Assembly (NCBI GenBank): GCA_903900705.1
Contig: CAIUOG010000120.1
Coordinates: 1-64,000 of the forward strand
Reading direction: 5' to 3'
DNA length: 64,000 nt
From: an uncultured Acidobacteriia bacterium
GTDB taxonomy: Bacteria; Acidobacteriota; Terriglobia; Bryobacterales; Bryobacteraceae
Positions 53,878 through 63,800 of the stretch are shown one piece after another. A program made the position numbers and the translations under genes. The notes beneath the pieces are model-generated. The model saw nothing but the letters and a program-made list of their open reading frames with translations, searched no databases and was not told where the DNA came from. The first letter of the stretch is position 1. The number at the start of each line of letters is the position of its first letter.

Positions 53878-55472
53878 TTTTTCTGGTGAGCCGGGCCGTA
53901 GAGGACCCGGCCCGGGCGCTCCGCGGTGACCTCGCCGTTGCGCAGGGCGGGTTTGCCGTTGACCAGGACATCACGGAAGCCAACGGAATACTGGTGGGGA
54001 TTGCGGAATTCGGCTTTATCGGAGACGGTGGCGGGGTCGAAAATGACCACATCCGCCTTCATGCCGGGGCGCAGGATGCCGCGATCCCACATTTTCAGGC
54101 GTTCGGCCGGGTAGCCGGACATGCGGCGCACGGCCTCTTCGAGGGTTAGGACGTGCTGCTCGCGCACATAGACGCCGAGGACGCGGGCGAAGGTGCCATA
54201 GCTGCGGGGGTGGGGTGAGGCCGTTCCGAAGACGGGGATTTCGCCATCGGAAGCGATCATCGTATAAGGCGATTTCATGATGCGCACGACGTCTTCCTCA
54301 CCGATGGCGTGATAAATGGCTCCGCAGCCGCCTTTCGCCTGCAGTTCCATGGCGGTATCGGCAACGGTTTCGAAGTTCACCGGCGCGCCACGCGCGGTGG
54401 TGATTTCGGCGAGGTCCTTACCGGCCAGAGAGGCGTCGAAGGAGCAGGACGAGATGGAGACGTTTTTGGGATCGCCGCCGCCACGGTCAAACTGGAGATT
54501 GTTCACGATGACGGCCTTGATGCGGGCGCGGGTTTCCGGGGCGTTCAACCGTTCGACGACCGACTTCTGGCCGCCTTCGAGAGCCCACTGCGGGAACAGG
54601 GCCGCAATGCCGGTGCCGGAGGCGGTGTAGGGATACTGATCGATGGTGACATCGACGCCGCGGGCGCGGGCCTGTTCCACCAGCTTCAGAGTTTCCACGC
54701 TCATGCCCCAGTTGGCTTTGCCGATGATCTTGTGGTGGGTCACCTGAGTGGGCAGACCGCCCTCTTCGCCGATGCGGATGGTCTCGCGAACGCTGTCGAG
54801 CGAGTGGGACGACTCTTCGCGCATGTGGGAGATGTACATGCCGCCCATGCCGCCGGCCACTTTGGCGAGTTCGATCACTTCTTCGATGGGTGTGAAGTTG
54901 CCCGGCACGTAATACAGCCCGCTCGAAAGCCCGAATGCGCCATCGCGCATGGCCTGGGCGGTGAGCTGTTTCATCCTTTCGATCTCTTCCGGGGTCGCCT
55001 TGCGGTTGGCGAGGCCCACCACCTGGGTCCGGATGGTTCCCTGCCCCACCATGGTGGAGTAGTTGATGGAGACGCCTTTTTTACTGACGCTGTCGAGGAA
55101 GGGCGCGAGGGGCAGTGCGGAACTGCCGTCGGGCCCGCCCACGATGGTGGTGACGCCCTCGCGGAGATAGTTTTCGGCGGTGGGGACGCGGAGGATACCG
55201 CGGTCCCCATGCGAGTGGATGTCGATAAAGCCCGGGGCGACGACCAGGCCTTTCGCATCGAGCTTCAGTTTCCCGGTTGCGCCCGGAAGGCTGCCGATAG
55301 CGGCAATCGTGTCGCCGTTGATGCCGATATCCCCATAGAACCAGGGTGCACCGGAGCCATCGATCACGCGTGCGCCCGTGACGAGGACGTCAAACTGCCT
55401 GGTCTGGCCAGGAGTCAGCTGAACGATAGCGGGCAGCGACAGCGCGAGGATGGCAATCCGGTGCAATTTCAA
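53874..55472 (-). CDS. Secreted N-acyl-D-amino-acid deacylase (D-aminoacylase)
   Basis: A 532-residue amidohydrolase with signal peptide (MKLHRIAILALSLPAIVQ). Metal-binding and active-site motifs follow the D-aminoacylase family: LVVAPGFIDIHSHGDRGILR, GMGGMYISHMREESS, QVTHHKIIGKANWGMSVETL, DQYPYTASGTGIAALFPQWA, ASDGEIPVFGTASPHPRSYG and LTLEEAVRRMSGYPAERLKM. Starts at TTG 55472 with GGGGAAAT upstream. It lies one base after the sugar-binding protein gene, so the two are co-transcribed. A role in cleaving N-acyl-D-amino acids or related amides in the periplasm is likely. Confidence 0.9.
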   Translation of the reverse strand: MKLHRIAILALSLPAIVQLTPGQTRQFDVLVTGARVIDGSGAPWFYGDIGINGDTIAAIGSLPGATGKLKLDAKGLVVAPGFIDIHSHGDRGILRVPTAENYLREGVTTIVGGPDGSSALPLAPFLDSVSKKGVSINYSTMVGQGTIRTQVVGLANRKATPEEIERMKQLTAQAMRDGAFGLSSGLYYVPGNFTPIEEVIELAKVAGGMGGMYISHMREESSHSLDSVRETIRIGEEGGLPTQVTHHKIIGKANWGMSVETLKLVEQARARGVDVTIDQYPYTASGTGIAALFPQWALEGGQKSVVERLNAPETRARIKAVIVNNLQFDRGGGDPKNVSISSCSFDASLAGKDLAEITTARGAPVNFETVADTAMELQAKGGCGAIYHAIGEEDVVRIMKSPYTMIASDGEIPVFGTASPHPRSYGTFARVLGVYVREQHVLTLEEAVRRMSGYPAERLKMWDRGILRPGMKADVVIFDPATVSDKAEFRNPHQYSVGFRDVLVNGKPALRNGEVTAERPGRVLYGPAHQKN

Positions 55473-55473
55473 G

Positions 55474-56448
55474 TTATTTCCCCAGGTATTCTTCCAGATC
55501 CGGGTGGAGCAGGGCTTTGATTTCCGGCTTTTCCAGATCGGCTTTGGTGATAACGACAGCGGCGAGATCCACCTTTTTATCAGGTGTTTTGCCGTTGAGT
55601 TTGTCGGTTACGACCCGCACGGCCTCATAGCCCATTTTGAAGGGGTCCTGAGCCACGAGCGCATCGATGACGCCGGCATTGAGGTCTTCAACAAGGCCAT
55701 CGCTCGAATCGAAACCAACGAACTTCAGCTTGCCCTGCAGAGCGCGGGATTTGACGGCCTGGGAAGCGCCGACCGAACTCGGTTCGGAAGAGGCAAACAG
55801 GCCATCGAGCCGGGGATGCGCCGTGAGGATATTTTCGGCGGCGGACATGGCCTTGGCACGGTTCGACATGCCGTACTGCTCGGCCACGATCTGAATGCCG
55901 GGAAACTCCTGGGCCATGGCTTCCTTGAAGCCGCGTTCGCGGTCCATGGTGGAAGCGCTGCCGGGAGCGTTCTGGATCATGGCGACGGTGCCTTTGCCAT
56001 GCAGCAGTTCGGCCAGTTTCCGCGCGCCGAGCTTGCCGGCGAGGAAGTTATTGGTGGCGACGAAGGAGACGAAGTTGTCGCCATCGACGGAGGAATCGAA
56101 GACCACGACCGGGATCTTTTCCCGCGCGGCGCGATCCAGAGAGGCGTTGAGCGTGGTCCGGTCCGCAGCGGCCACGACGACGCCTTCGACGTGCCGGTTG
56201 AGCATGGAATCGAGGATTTCCAGCTGGCGACTGTAGTCGGTCTCGTTCGGCGGGCCGTCCCAGAGGATATCCTCGTGGAACTCGCGACCGGCGGCGACGG
56301 CTCCGGCGTGCACAGACTGCCAGAAGACGTGGGCGGTGCCTTTGGGAATGACGGCAATTCTGCGTTGCTGCTGGCGATTGCAGGCAAGGGACAAGAGGGC
56401 TGCGGCGGCCAGCGTCCAGCGCTGCCAGCGCGCGGGACTACATTGCAC
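55474..56448 (-). CDS. Sugar-binding periplasmic lipoprotein (LacI/RbsB type), orphan
   Basis: A 324-residue lipoprotein (lipobox LLSLAC near residue 24) with a type I periplasmic binding fold: RIAVIPKGTAHVFWQSVHAG, NRHVEGVVVAAADRTTLNAS, IPVVVFDSSVDGDNFVSFVA, GTVAMIQNAPGSASTMDRER and LDGLFASSEPSSVGASQAVK. GTG 56448 is chosen because GGAGG lies five bases before it; this overlaps the SDR stop by 11 bases. There is no ABC permease or ATPase gene nearby, so transporter partners are elsewhere or it acts as a sensor domain. Confidence 0.85.
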   Translation of the reverse strand: MQCSPARWQRWTLAAAALLSLACNRQQQRRIAVIPKGTAHVFWQSVHAGAVAAGREFHEDILWDGPPNETDYSRQLEILDSMLNRHVEGVVVAAADRTTLNASLDRAAREKIPVVVFDSSVDGDNFVSFVATNNFLAGKLGARKLAELLHGKGTVAMIQNAPGSASTMDRERGFKEAMAQEFPGIQIVAEQYGMSNRAKAMSAAENILTAHPRLDGLFASSEPSSVGASQAVKSRALQGKLKFVGFDSSDGLVEDLNAGVIDALVAQDPFKMGYEAVRVVTDKLNGKTPDKKVDLAAVVITKADLEKPEIKALLHPDLEEYLGK

Positions 56449-57205
56449 ACCAACCTCCGTCAATCAGAACGTCGGTACCGGTGATGAAGCCGGCATCGTC
56501 ACTGCAGAGAAATGCGGCGAGCGCGCCGATTTCCTCCACCTTACCCCAGCGGCCAACGGGAATCTTCGAAACGAACTGGGCGTTGAGTTCGGGATTCTGC
56601 AGGATGGGGGTATTCATTTCGGTGGCAAAGGGCCCGGGGCTGATGCCGTTAACGGTGATGCCTTCCGGGGCGAGTTCGAGGGCGAGCGCTTTGGTGAGGC
56701 CGAGCAGGGCGAATTTGGTGGAGGAATAGAGGGTCCGCTGGGGCATGGAAACGTGCGCCATGATGGACGTCATGTTGATGATGCGGCCATAGCCCGAACC
56801 TTTCATATGCGGCACGAAGGAGCGGCACATGAGGAAGACGCTGGTGAGGTTGGTGTCCTGCACGCCTTTCCATTCATCGACCGTGAAGTCAGTGATGTTC
56901 TTCCGCAGGTTGGCGCCGGCGTTGTTGATGAGGATCTGGACTTTGCCAACTTTTGCGCTGACCTCTGTTTCGAGGGCGAGGACGGCTGATTCCTGGGTGA
57001 GATCGGCGACGAAAACGCTGGACGTGCCGCCGATTTCAGCGACCTCCGCGGCGACGCTCTCCAGCTTTTCCTTATCGCGGGCCACCAGAACCACATGAGC
57101 GCCGTGTTTGGCGAGAGCGATGGCCATGGCGCGGCCAAGCCCCTTGCTTGCTCCGGTAATGAGAGCGTTGCGACCTTTTAATCCGGTTGTGTTCACGTTC
57201 GGCAT
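56438..57205 (-). CDS. SDR family oxidoreductase
   Basis: A 255-residue NAD(P)-dependent dehydrogenase. Cofactor motif TGASKGLGRA, NNAG, catalytic Ser in NMTSIMAHVS, YxxxK in LYSSTKFALLG and the ISPGPFATEM loop, ending in FITGTDVLIDGGW. It is closest in pattern to gluconate 5-dehydrogenase or 3-oxoacyl-ACP reductase (FabG-like) enzymes. As first gene of an operon with a sugar-binding lipoprotein and D-aminoacylase, a sugar or polyol substrate fits better than fatty acid synthesis. Confidence 0.88.
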   Translation of the reverse strand: MPNVNTTGLKGRNALITGASKGLGRAMAIALAKHGAHVVLVARDKEKLESVAAEVAEIGGTSSVFVADLTQESAVLALETEVSAKVGKVQILINNAGANLRKNITDFTVDEWKGVQDTNLTSVFLMCRSFVPHMKGSGYGRIINMTSIMAHVSMPQRTLYSSTKFALLGLTKALALELAPEGITVNGISPGPFATEMNTPILQNPELNAQFVSKIPVGRWGKVEEIGALAAFLCSDDAGFITGTDVLIDGGWCAM

Positions 57206-57286
57206 TGTAACAACAAGGGCGGGGGCAACAGCGGAAATTGAGACTCAGGCGAACCGTTCGGGTAGCATAAAACGAAGCGGAATTCG

Positions 57287-58927
57287 ATGAGAGAACTGCA
57301 GATTCTATCCCCCGATGGCAAGAGCCGAACGATCCAGCTGGAAGGCGACCGGATCACGCTGGGGCGTTCGAGCGCGGCTGAACTTAGCTTTGCCGACGAT
57401 AACGGCCTTTCGAGGCAACATCTTGCGTTTGAGCGGGAGGGAGACACCTGGTTCCTGCATGACCTCAACAGCAAGAACGGGACGATTCTGAACGGCGCGA
57501 AGGTGGCGGAGCGGACGGCGCTCAAGTCCGGCGACCGGGTGATGGCCGGGCACCTGATCCTGGTGTATGACGGCGCAACCGCCCGGGTGACGAAGCCAGT
57601 GGTGATTTTCGATCCGCTTGAAGAAGAAGCGGAGGAGCACACGAGTTCTTCGACGGTGATCACGAATCTGGAAGGCGTGATCAAGCCCGACCTGACGGAG
57701 AACTCCGGGATTGCGGCGGCGCAGGTCTCGGCGCTGGTCCGGGCGGGCAACGAACTGGCGAGCCATCGCCCGCTGCCGGAGCTTTTCCGGTTCATTCTGG
57801 ACCTGGCGATTCAGGCGGTGAAGGCGGATCGCGGCGTGCTGCTCACGGTGGAAGACGGCGAACTGGTGGTGCGCGCCAACAAGGGCGAAGGCTTCCGGAT
57901 CAGTTCGGCGGTGCGGGATCGCGTGCTGAACAGCGGGGCGTCCGTGCTGGTGCGCGACACGTCGATTGATGACGCGTTCAAGGAGCGGCGGAGCATTGTC
58001 GAGCAGAATATCCGGACGCTGATGGCGGTGCCGCTGCAGACGCGCGATCAGATTATCGGAATCATTTATGTGGACTCGCCGTCGCTGCTGCGGGAGTTCA
58101 CCAAAGACGATCTGAGCGTGCTGACCGTGATGGCGAATGTGGCGGCCATCCGGATTGAACAGACGCGGTATGCCGAGATTGAGCAGGCGAGGCAGTTGCT
58201 GGCGCGCGATCTGGAGCAGGCGGCGGAGATTCAGAAGCGGTTTCTGCCGGGCGTGGCGCCCGCCGTGAAGGGTCTGGAACTGGCCGGGCACAATGCGGCC
58301 TGCCGGACGGTGGGCGGTGACTATTACGATTTCTTCCCCTACGAAGGCGGGCGCGTGGCGATGGTGCTGGGCGACGTTTCCGGCAAGGGCATGCCGGCCT
58401 CCCTGCTGATGATGGGCCTGCAGGCGCGCGTGGAAGTGCTGATTCAGGAACCGAAGGATCTGGCGGAGGTGATGACCAAGCTCAACCGCATTACCAGCGC
58501 CAACTGCCCGTCGAACCGGTTCATCAGCCTGTTTTTCTGCATTCTGGATGGCGAGACGGGCGAACTGACGTTCTGCAACGCGGGGCACAATCCGCCGCAG
58601 ATCATTCGCACGGACGGGTCCTGTGAGCAACTGAAGGGCGGGGGTCCGGTGATCGGGATCCTGCCGTCGATTCAGTATCAGGAATACAAGGTCCACATGG
58701 AAGTGGGCGACACGCTTTGCATTTATTCGGATGGCGTGACGGAAGCGGCGGATCCGGACAGCGAAGAGTTTGAGACGGAACGGCTGGCAGAGGCGATTGC
58801 GAAAAGCCGGCATCTTTCGGCGGAGCAGATTGTGAAAGACGTAAACAAGGCGGTGGCGGATTTCACCCGGGGCGCGCCGCAATCGGACGACATCACGCTG
58901 ATTATTGCCCGCCGCGTGCCGGTTTAA
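57287..58927 (+). CDS. FHA-GAF-PP2C (RsbU-type) protein phosphatase
   Basis: A 546-residue cytoplasmic signalling protein. N-terminal FHA domain (about 5-90): ITLGRSSAAELSFADDNGLS, RQHLAFE and NSKNGTILNG bind phosphothreonine. A GAF domain (about 150-300) ends in LSVLTVMANVAAIRIEQTRY. A coiled-coil linker precedes the PP2C/SpoIIE domain (about 325-545): GGDYYDFFPYEGGRVAMVLG, DVSGKGMPASLLMMGLQARV, FCNAGHNPPQII and YSDGVTEAADPDSEEF. The metal-binding Asp residues are kept. It probably dephosphorylates an anti-sigma antagonist or similar partner; none is nearby. Confidence 0.92.
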   Translation: MRELQILSPDGKSRTIQLEGDRITLGRSSAAELSFADDNGLSRQHLAFEREGDTWFLHDLNSKNGTILNGAKVAERTALKSGDRVMAGHLILVYDGATARVTKPVVIFDPLEEEAEEHTSSSTVITNLEGVIKPDLTENSGIAAAQVSALVRAGNELASHRPLPELFRFILDLAIQAVKADRGVLLTVEDGELVVRANKGEGFRISSAVRDRVLNSGASVLVRDTSIDDAFKERRSIVEQNIRTLMAVPLQTRDQIIGIIYVDSPSLLREFTKDDLSVLTVMANVAAIRIEQTRYAEIEQARQLLARDLEQAAEIQKRFLPGVAPAVKGLELAGHNAACRTVGGDYYDFFPYEGGRVAMVLGDVSGKGMPASLLMMGLQARVEVLIQEPKDLAEVMTKLNRITSANCPSNRFISLFFCILDGETGELTFCNAGHNPPQIIRTDGSCEQLKGGGPVIGILPSIQYQEYKVHMEVGDTLCIYSDGVTEAADPDSEEFETERLAEAIAKSRHLSAEQIVKDVNKAVADFTRGAPQSDDITLIIARRVPV

Positions 58928-58954
58928 GCTGTTGCCTTACGAGACTGCTGCGAT

Positions 58955-59965
58955 ATGAAAATCGGCGTACTGGGGTTGGGATACATGGGCGCGACGCACG
59001 TGAGCGCCTGGAAAAACGTGCCCGGCGTGACGCTGGCGGCCGTGATGAGTTCGGACGAGAAGAAGCTGTCGGGCGATCTGACGGCGATTGAAGGGAACCT
59101 GGGCAATTCCGGCGAACTGCTGGATTTCAGCGCGGTCACGAAGCACCGAACCATTGAAGCCGCTCTGGCGGACCCGGAACTGGATGCGGTGGACATCTGT
59201 CTCCCGACAGATCTGCATTGCTCCACGGCGCTGGCGGCTCTGCGCGCCGGCAAACATGTGCTGGTGGAAAAGCCCATCGCGCTGAGCGGACCGGATGCCG
59301 GGGCGGTGGTGCTGGAAGCCGAAAAGGCGGGGAAGATTCTGATGGCCGGGCAGGTGCTCCGGTTCATTCCGGCGTACAGGATGCTGCGGGAACAACTCAC
59401 GACGGCGGGGCCGCTGCGTTCGGCGTTCTTCCGTCGGCGGTGTTCCGCCCCGGCGTGGAGCCGGTGGCTGGCCGATGCATCCCGCAGTGGTGGCGGAGTG
59501 TTCGATCTGTTGATCCATGATGCCGATTTCTGCATTTCGATGTGGGGTATGCCGGAATCGGTGCGGGCAACGGGGTATGAGGATCTGGGTTCGGGCATCG
59601 ACATTATTCATGCGGAACTGGACTACCCGGAGATGGGCCCGGTGGTGATCACGGGCGGCTGGCATCATCCGAAGTCGTATCCGTTTTCGATGGAGTTCAC
59701 GGTGGTGGCCCACAATGCCACGTTCGAGTGGCCGTTCGCCGCAGCGGAGTTGCGAGAGTACAAGCTGGACGGAAGCCAGGTGAACCACGCACTGCCGTCC
59801 GGCGACGTGTTTGCCGAGGAACTGGCCTACTTTGCCGACTGTGTGCAGAACCTGCGCCAGCCGGTTTTTTGTCCGCCGAAGCAATCGGCGCAGTCCGTGG
59901 CACTGATGCGTTTTATGCTGGAATCGCGAAGCCGAAAAGGAGAAGCCGTCGCATGTCAGATCTGA
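58955..59965 (+). CDS. Gfo/Idh/MocA family oxidoreductase
   Basis: A 336-residue sugar or inositol dehydrogenase type enzyme. The Rossmann half starts GVLGLGYMGATHVSAWKNVP; the family motif EKPIA is in HVLVEKPIALSGPD; a middle lysine/histidine region reads GGGVFDLLIHDADFCISMWG, where the catalytic His/Asp lie. C-terminal alpha/beta half fits the family. The stop overlaps the following isomerase gene by 13 bases, so both likely act on one sugar derivative. Confidence 0.9.
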   Translation: MKIGVLGLGYMGATHVSAWKNVPGVTLAAVMSSDEKKLSGDLTAIEGNLGNSGELLDFSAVTKHRTIEAALADPELDAVDICLPTDLHCSTALAALRAGKHVLVEKPIALSGPDAGAVVLEAEKAGKILMAGQVLRFIPAYRMLREQLTTAGPLRSAFFRRRCSAPAWSRWLADASRSGGGVFDLLIHDADFCISMWGMPESVRATGYEDLGSGIDIIHAELDYPEMGPVVITGGWHHPKSYPFSMEFTVVAHNATFEWPFAAAELREYKLDGSQVNHALPSGDVFAEELAYFADCVQNLRQPVFCPPKQSAQSVALMRFMLESRSRKGEAVACQI

Positions 59966-60810
59966 ACTTTCCCCCACTTGAATCCGGAGTCATGTTCTGG
60001 GCCGGCCGGGACCCGGCGGAAACCATCGCGGAACTGAAGGGAATGGACTTCCGGTGTGGCCAGCTGGCGATTCCAGGCGACCTGGACCTGAGTTGCGCGG
60101 TCGAGTGGCGCGAGGCCCTGCGAGCGGCCGATTTTACGGTCTACACGGTCTTTGCGACGTTCAGCGGCGAGAGCTACGCCGACATTCCGACGGTTCGCGA
60201 TACGGTGGGCTTCATTCCCCCCGCCACGCGTGCGGAGCGCGAGAAGCGCACCTGCGACGTGAGTGATTTTGCTGCGGTGCTGGGCGCGCCGGCGATTGCG
60301 ACACACATCGGCTGCGTGCCGCATGATGGCGGGGACGAAGCGCACGTGGCCGTGCGGGAGATGGTTCGCCGGATCTGCGATCACGCCGCGGCGAGGGGCC
60401 AGAAGTTCGCTCTGGAGACCGGCCAGGAGAGCGCGGCGGTACTGCTCGATTTCATTCTGGACGTGAACCGGGAGAATCTGGGGATAAACTTCGATCCGGC
60501 CAATATGATTTTGTACGGGACGGGAGATCCGATTGAGGCGCTGGGGTTGCTGGCTCCGCATGTGATGTCGGTCCACGCGAAGGATGGAGACTGGCCTCCG
60601 GCGGGCCAACCGGATGCGCTGGGAACAGAGCGGACGCTGGGCGAGGGTTCGGTCGGAATGGAAAGATTCCTGCGGCAGCTGATTCACATCGGGTATCAGG
60701 GACCGGTGGCGATTGAGCGGGAAGCGCAGGATCCAGCGGAGCGAATCCGCGATCTGGCGACGGGCCTGGAACTTTTGGCGGGGCTGAAGCAATCGATTTT
60801 GAAGGGCTGA
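59953..60810 (+). CDS. Sugar phosphate isomerase/epimerase (TIM barrel)
   Basis: A 285-residue cytoplasmic barrel of the AP-endonuclease-2/xylose-isomerase-like family. Likely metal ligands lie in KFALETGQESAAVLLDFI (Glu), NLGINFDPANMILYG (Asp), HVMSVHAKDGDWPP (His) and GPVAIEREAQDPAERI (Glu). ATG 59953 overlaps the upstream stop; the longer frame upstream is inside the oxidoreductase gene. Paired with that gene it should work on an inositol- or keto-sugar-like intermediate. Confidence 0.87.
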   Translation: MSDLNFPPLESGVMFWAGRDPAETIAELKGMDFRCGQLAIPGDLDLSCAVEWREALRAADFTVYTVFATFSGESYADIPTVRDTVGFIPPATRAEREKRTCDVSDFAAVLGAPAIATHIGCVPHDGGDEAHVAVREMVRRICDHAAARGQKFALETGQESAAVLLDFILDVNRENLGINFDPANMILYGTGDPIEALGLLAPHVMSVHAKDGDWPPAGQPDALGTERTLGEGSVGMERFLRQLIHIGYQGPVAIEREAQDPAERIRDLATGLELLAGLKQSILKG

Positions 60811-60883
60811 TTTCTGACCGGCGGCCTGTCTTCGGCATGTTTGTACTCTTTTTGACGCCGGACACGTTATTATTAAAAGCTTC

Positions 60884-63800
60884 ATGCGTTTCCCACGCCA
60901 GATCCCGCGCATTCTCTGCCTGTCGTTCTGCCTGACAGCGCCGTTGTTTACAGGAACGTTACTGTCGGCCACGTTCGGGACTGTGGTGGCGCCTCCGGGC
61001 GGCGCATCGTACTCGGACATTGTGCTGGACGAAGCGCGAACGCGGCTTTACCTGGTGAACACACTGCTCAACCGGGTGGAGATCTACAACTACCGGACGA
61101 AGACATTCCTGGCGGCGATACCAACGGATGCGCAGCCGGTCTCCGCGGCGCTTTCGCGGGACGGGAAGTTTCTGTATGTCACGGCCTATCAGCCGCCGAT
61201 TCTGGACATCATCGATCTGACTTTGGGCCAGATTCCGGGGAATGGCCGGATATCCATGCCGTCCAATCCGGAAGGGGTGGCGGTGGGCGCGGACGGCAGA
61301 GTGCTGATCACGGCGGTTCCGACTACGGGGACGGCCAACAGTCTGCTGATCTACGACCCTTCGCCCGGCGCGGTGAACTCGATTGCGAACGTGCCGGTGG
61401 TTCCGCCGCCTTCGGCATCGCCTGTGCTGCCGCCGCCTTCGGGCCGCGCTTTTGCGTCTTACCGAAGCCGACTGCTGGCGACTCCGGACGGAAAACGGAT
61501 CATCGGAGTGAACGGGAACACGGCAACCACGAAGGTGGTGTTTGTTTATGAAAGCGCGTCCGGGACAGTGCTGCGGAGCCGCCAGGTGGCAAACCTTTCG
61601 ACGGTACTTTCAGTGACGGCGGATGGCTCAAAGTTCATGGCGGGCTTCACGCTGTTCGATACGGCGACGCTGCAGGTGATAGCGCAGGAAAATACGGCGA
61701 ACGCGCCGTTCATCTTTACGACGGCCACGAATGCGAGCGGCACGGCGACTTTCAATACCCAGGCTAACCAGGGCGGCAGCGTGTTTTCGCCGGACGGCAC
61801 GGTGCTCTATGCGGCGTTCAACACTTCGCCGCTGCTGGCGACGAATCCGAACGTGAAGGAACTGCTGATCAACGATCCGGACAACCTTCTCATCCAGATG
61901 GGGCTGCAGCTGCCGGAAAATCTGGCGGGGAAAATGGTGATTGAGAGCAGCGGCGCGAACGTGTACGCGATTTCTGACTCGGGGTTCATCGTTCTGCCGG
62001 TCAGCGCGATTAACCAGCAGCCCATCGCGGTTCCGCAAAGCAATTCGGTGCTGCTGACCAACGATATCTGCGGCGTGTTCAAGGGAACCTCGCTGAGCGA
62101 CGTGTTCACGAACGCTGGCAAGGGGCAGTTCAGCCTCAACCTGACCAACATCCCCTCGCTGGGCGGCGGTGGTCCTGGTTTCGGCCCGGGCGGCGGTTTC
62201 TTCGGGCCCACGATCACGGTGGCTGCGCCATCATTCTCGGTGGGCAATGTTTCCGGGAGCCCGGCGGCAACGTTCCGATTCAATCCTTCCAACGCCGTGA
62301 GCCCCGGCACAGCGGGACCAGCGAATTTCGTCGTCACGTCGCCCGAGGCCATCAATATTCCGGCGACGCTGCACGTTTATCAGAACAACCGGGATTCGAT
62401 CTCCTCGGGAACGATTCTGCAGGTGCCAATCAACGGCACGACGACCGAAGGGCTGACGGACATGGTGCTCGACAGTGCCAGGCAGCGCCTGTATCTCGCC
62501 AATTCGGGGCTGAACCGGATCGAGATTCTGGATCTGAAAACGCGGACGCTGCTGACGCCGATCAAGGTGGGCCAGTTGCCCCACGCGATGGCGGTGACTT
62601 CGGACGGCAACACCATGTATGTCGCCAATACAGGCGGCGAGTCCATCTCGATTGTGGATCTGGTGAAGGGCGTGCAGACAGGGCGGGTGCAGTTTCCTGC
62701 GTTTCCGTTCAATGCCGCCACCACGATTGCCAATCCGGTGGCAATTGCGATGAGCGGGCGTGGACCGCAGTTCATCATGTCCGACGGGACCTTCTGGAAG
62801 ATCGACAACAACCTTGCGATTCCGCGGCAGCTGAATACCGAGATCTTCGGAACGGCGAAGACGATCACGGGTGGGAATCCCTCGCAGTGGACCATGGCGG
62901 CAACGCCGGGCGGCGAGTACATCATGATCGTGAACGGTTCCGGCACTGCCTGGCTTTATGACTACACGGCGGACGACATCACCATTACGAAGCAGGTGCT
63001 GAGCGGAGTGGCAGGCTATATCGGGCCGGTGACGGCGGGGCCGCAGGGGCGGTATTACTCGGTTGGCGGAACCTTCCTGAATGCGTCTCTGACGCCGGTG
63101 CAGGGGGGGACAAACGGCCTGACCGTGGCAAACCGGCTGGTACCCGCGGTGACGGCTGTGTCGGCCAACCAGGTGGCGTTGTTTACGCTGCCGGTGCGTA
63201 CCGGGGTGAACACGGTGGCGAGCGATGCAGGACTGGTGGAACTCTATGACCCGGCGACTGGCGTTTCAGCGGGCAACGGCGGGACCATCGAAGGAGCACC
63301 GACCACGATTTTTGGCTCCACCAGGACTTCGGCCTTTGCGCGTACCATGGCCTACGATCCGGCGAGCGGCACGGCGTATCTGATTTCGACCTCGGGCATC
63401 TCCATCGTCAAGATAACTACCGGGCCGGCGGGGGGCGGCACGAGTCTGAAACCGACCGTGAATGCCGGAGGGATTCTGAGTGCCGGCGACAATTCGCCTG
63501 GCCTTGCGCCGGGGGAAATCGTCTCGATTTTCGGCAAGAACTTCGGAAATGGCGCGACTGCGACACCACCTCTGCCAACGGTGCTGGGGGGCGTTTGCGT
63601 GACGCTGAACAATTCTCCGATCCCGCTGAGCATGGCGGCGTCCGGCCAGATCAATGGGCAGATTCCGGTGACGCTGGCGGCGGGACGATATCCGCTGGTG
63701 ATCCGTTCGATCGATAACCAGGCCATTTCGTCCACCTCGACGGTGACGATTTCGAAGTACGCACCGGCAGTGATGGTGGGATCCGATGGGCAGGCGGCGA

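Noticed and set aside
53723-55520. Long plus-strand open frames opposite the D-aminoacylase gene
   Set aside because: Glycine, aspartate and alanine-rich mirror translation without family motifs; the minus-strand enzyme has all its active-site motifs.
60852-60876. Promoter for the long propeller gene (TTGACG and TATTAA)
   Set aside because: The spacing of 13 bases is too short for a standard sigma-70 promoter, so it is not listed.
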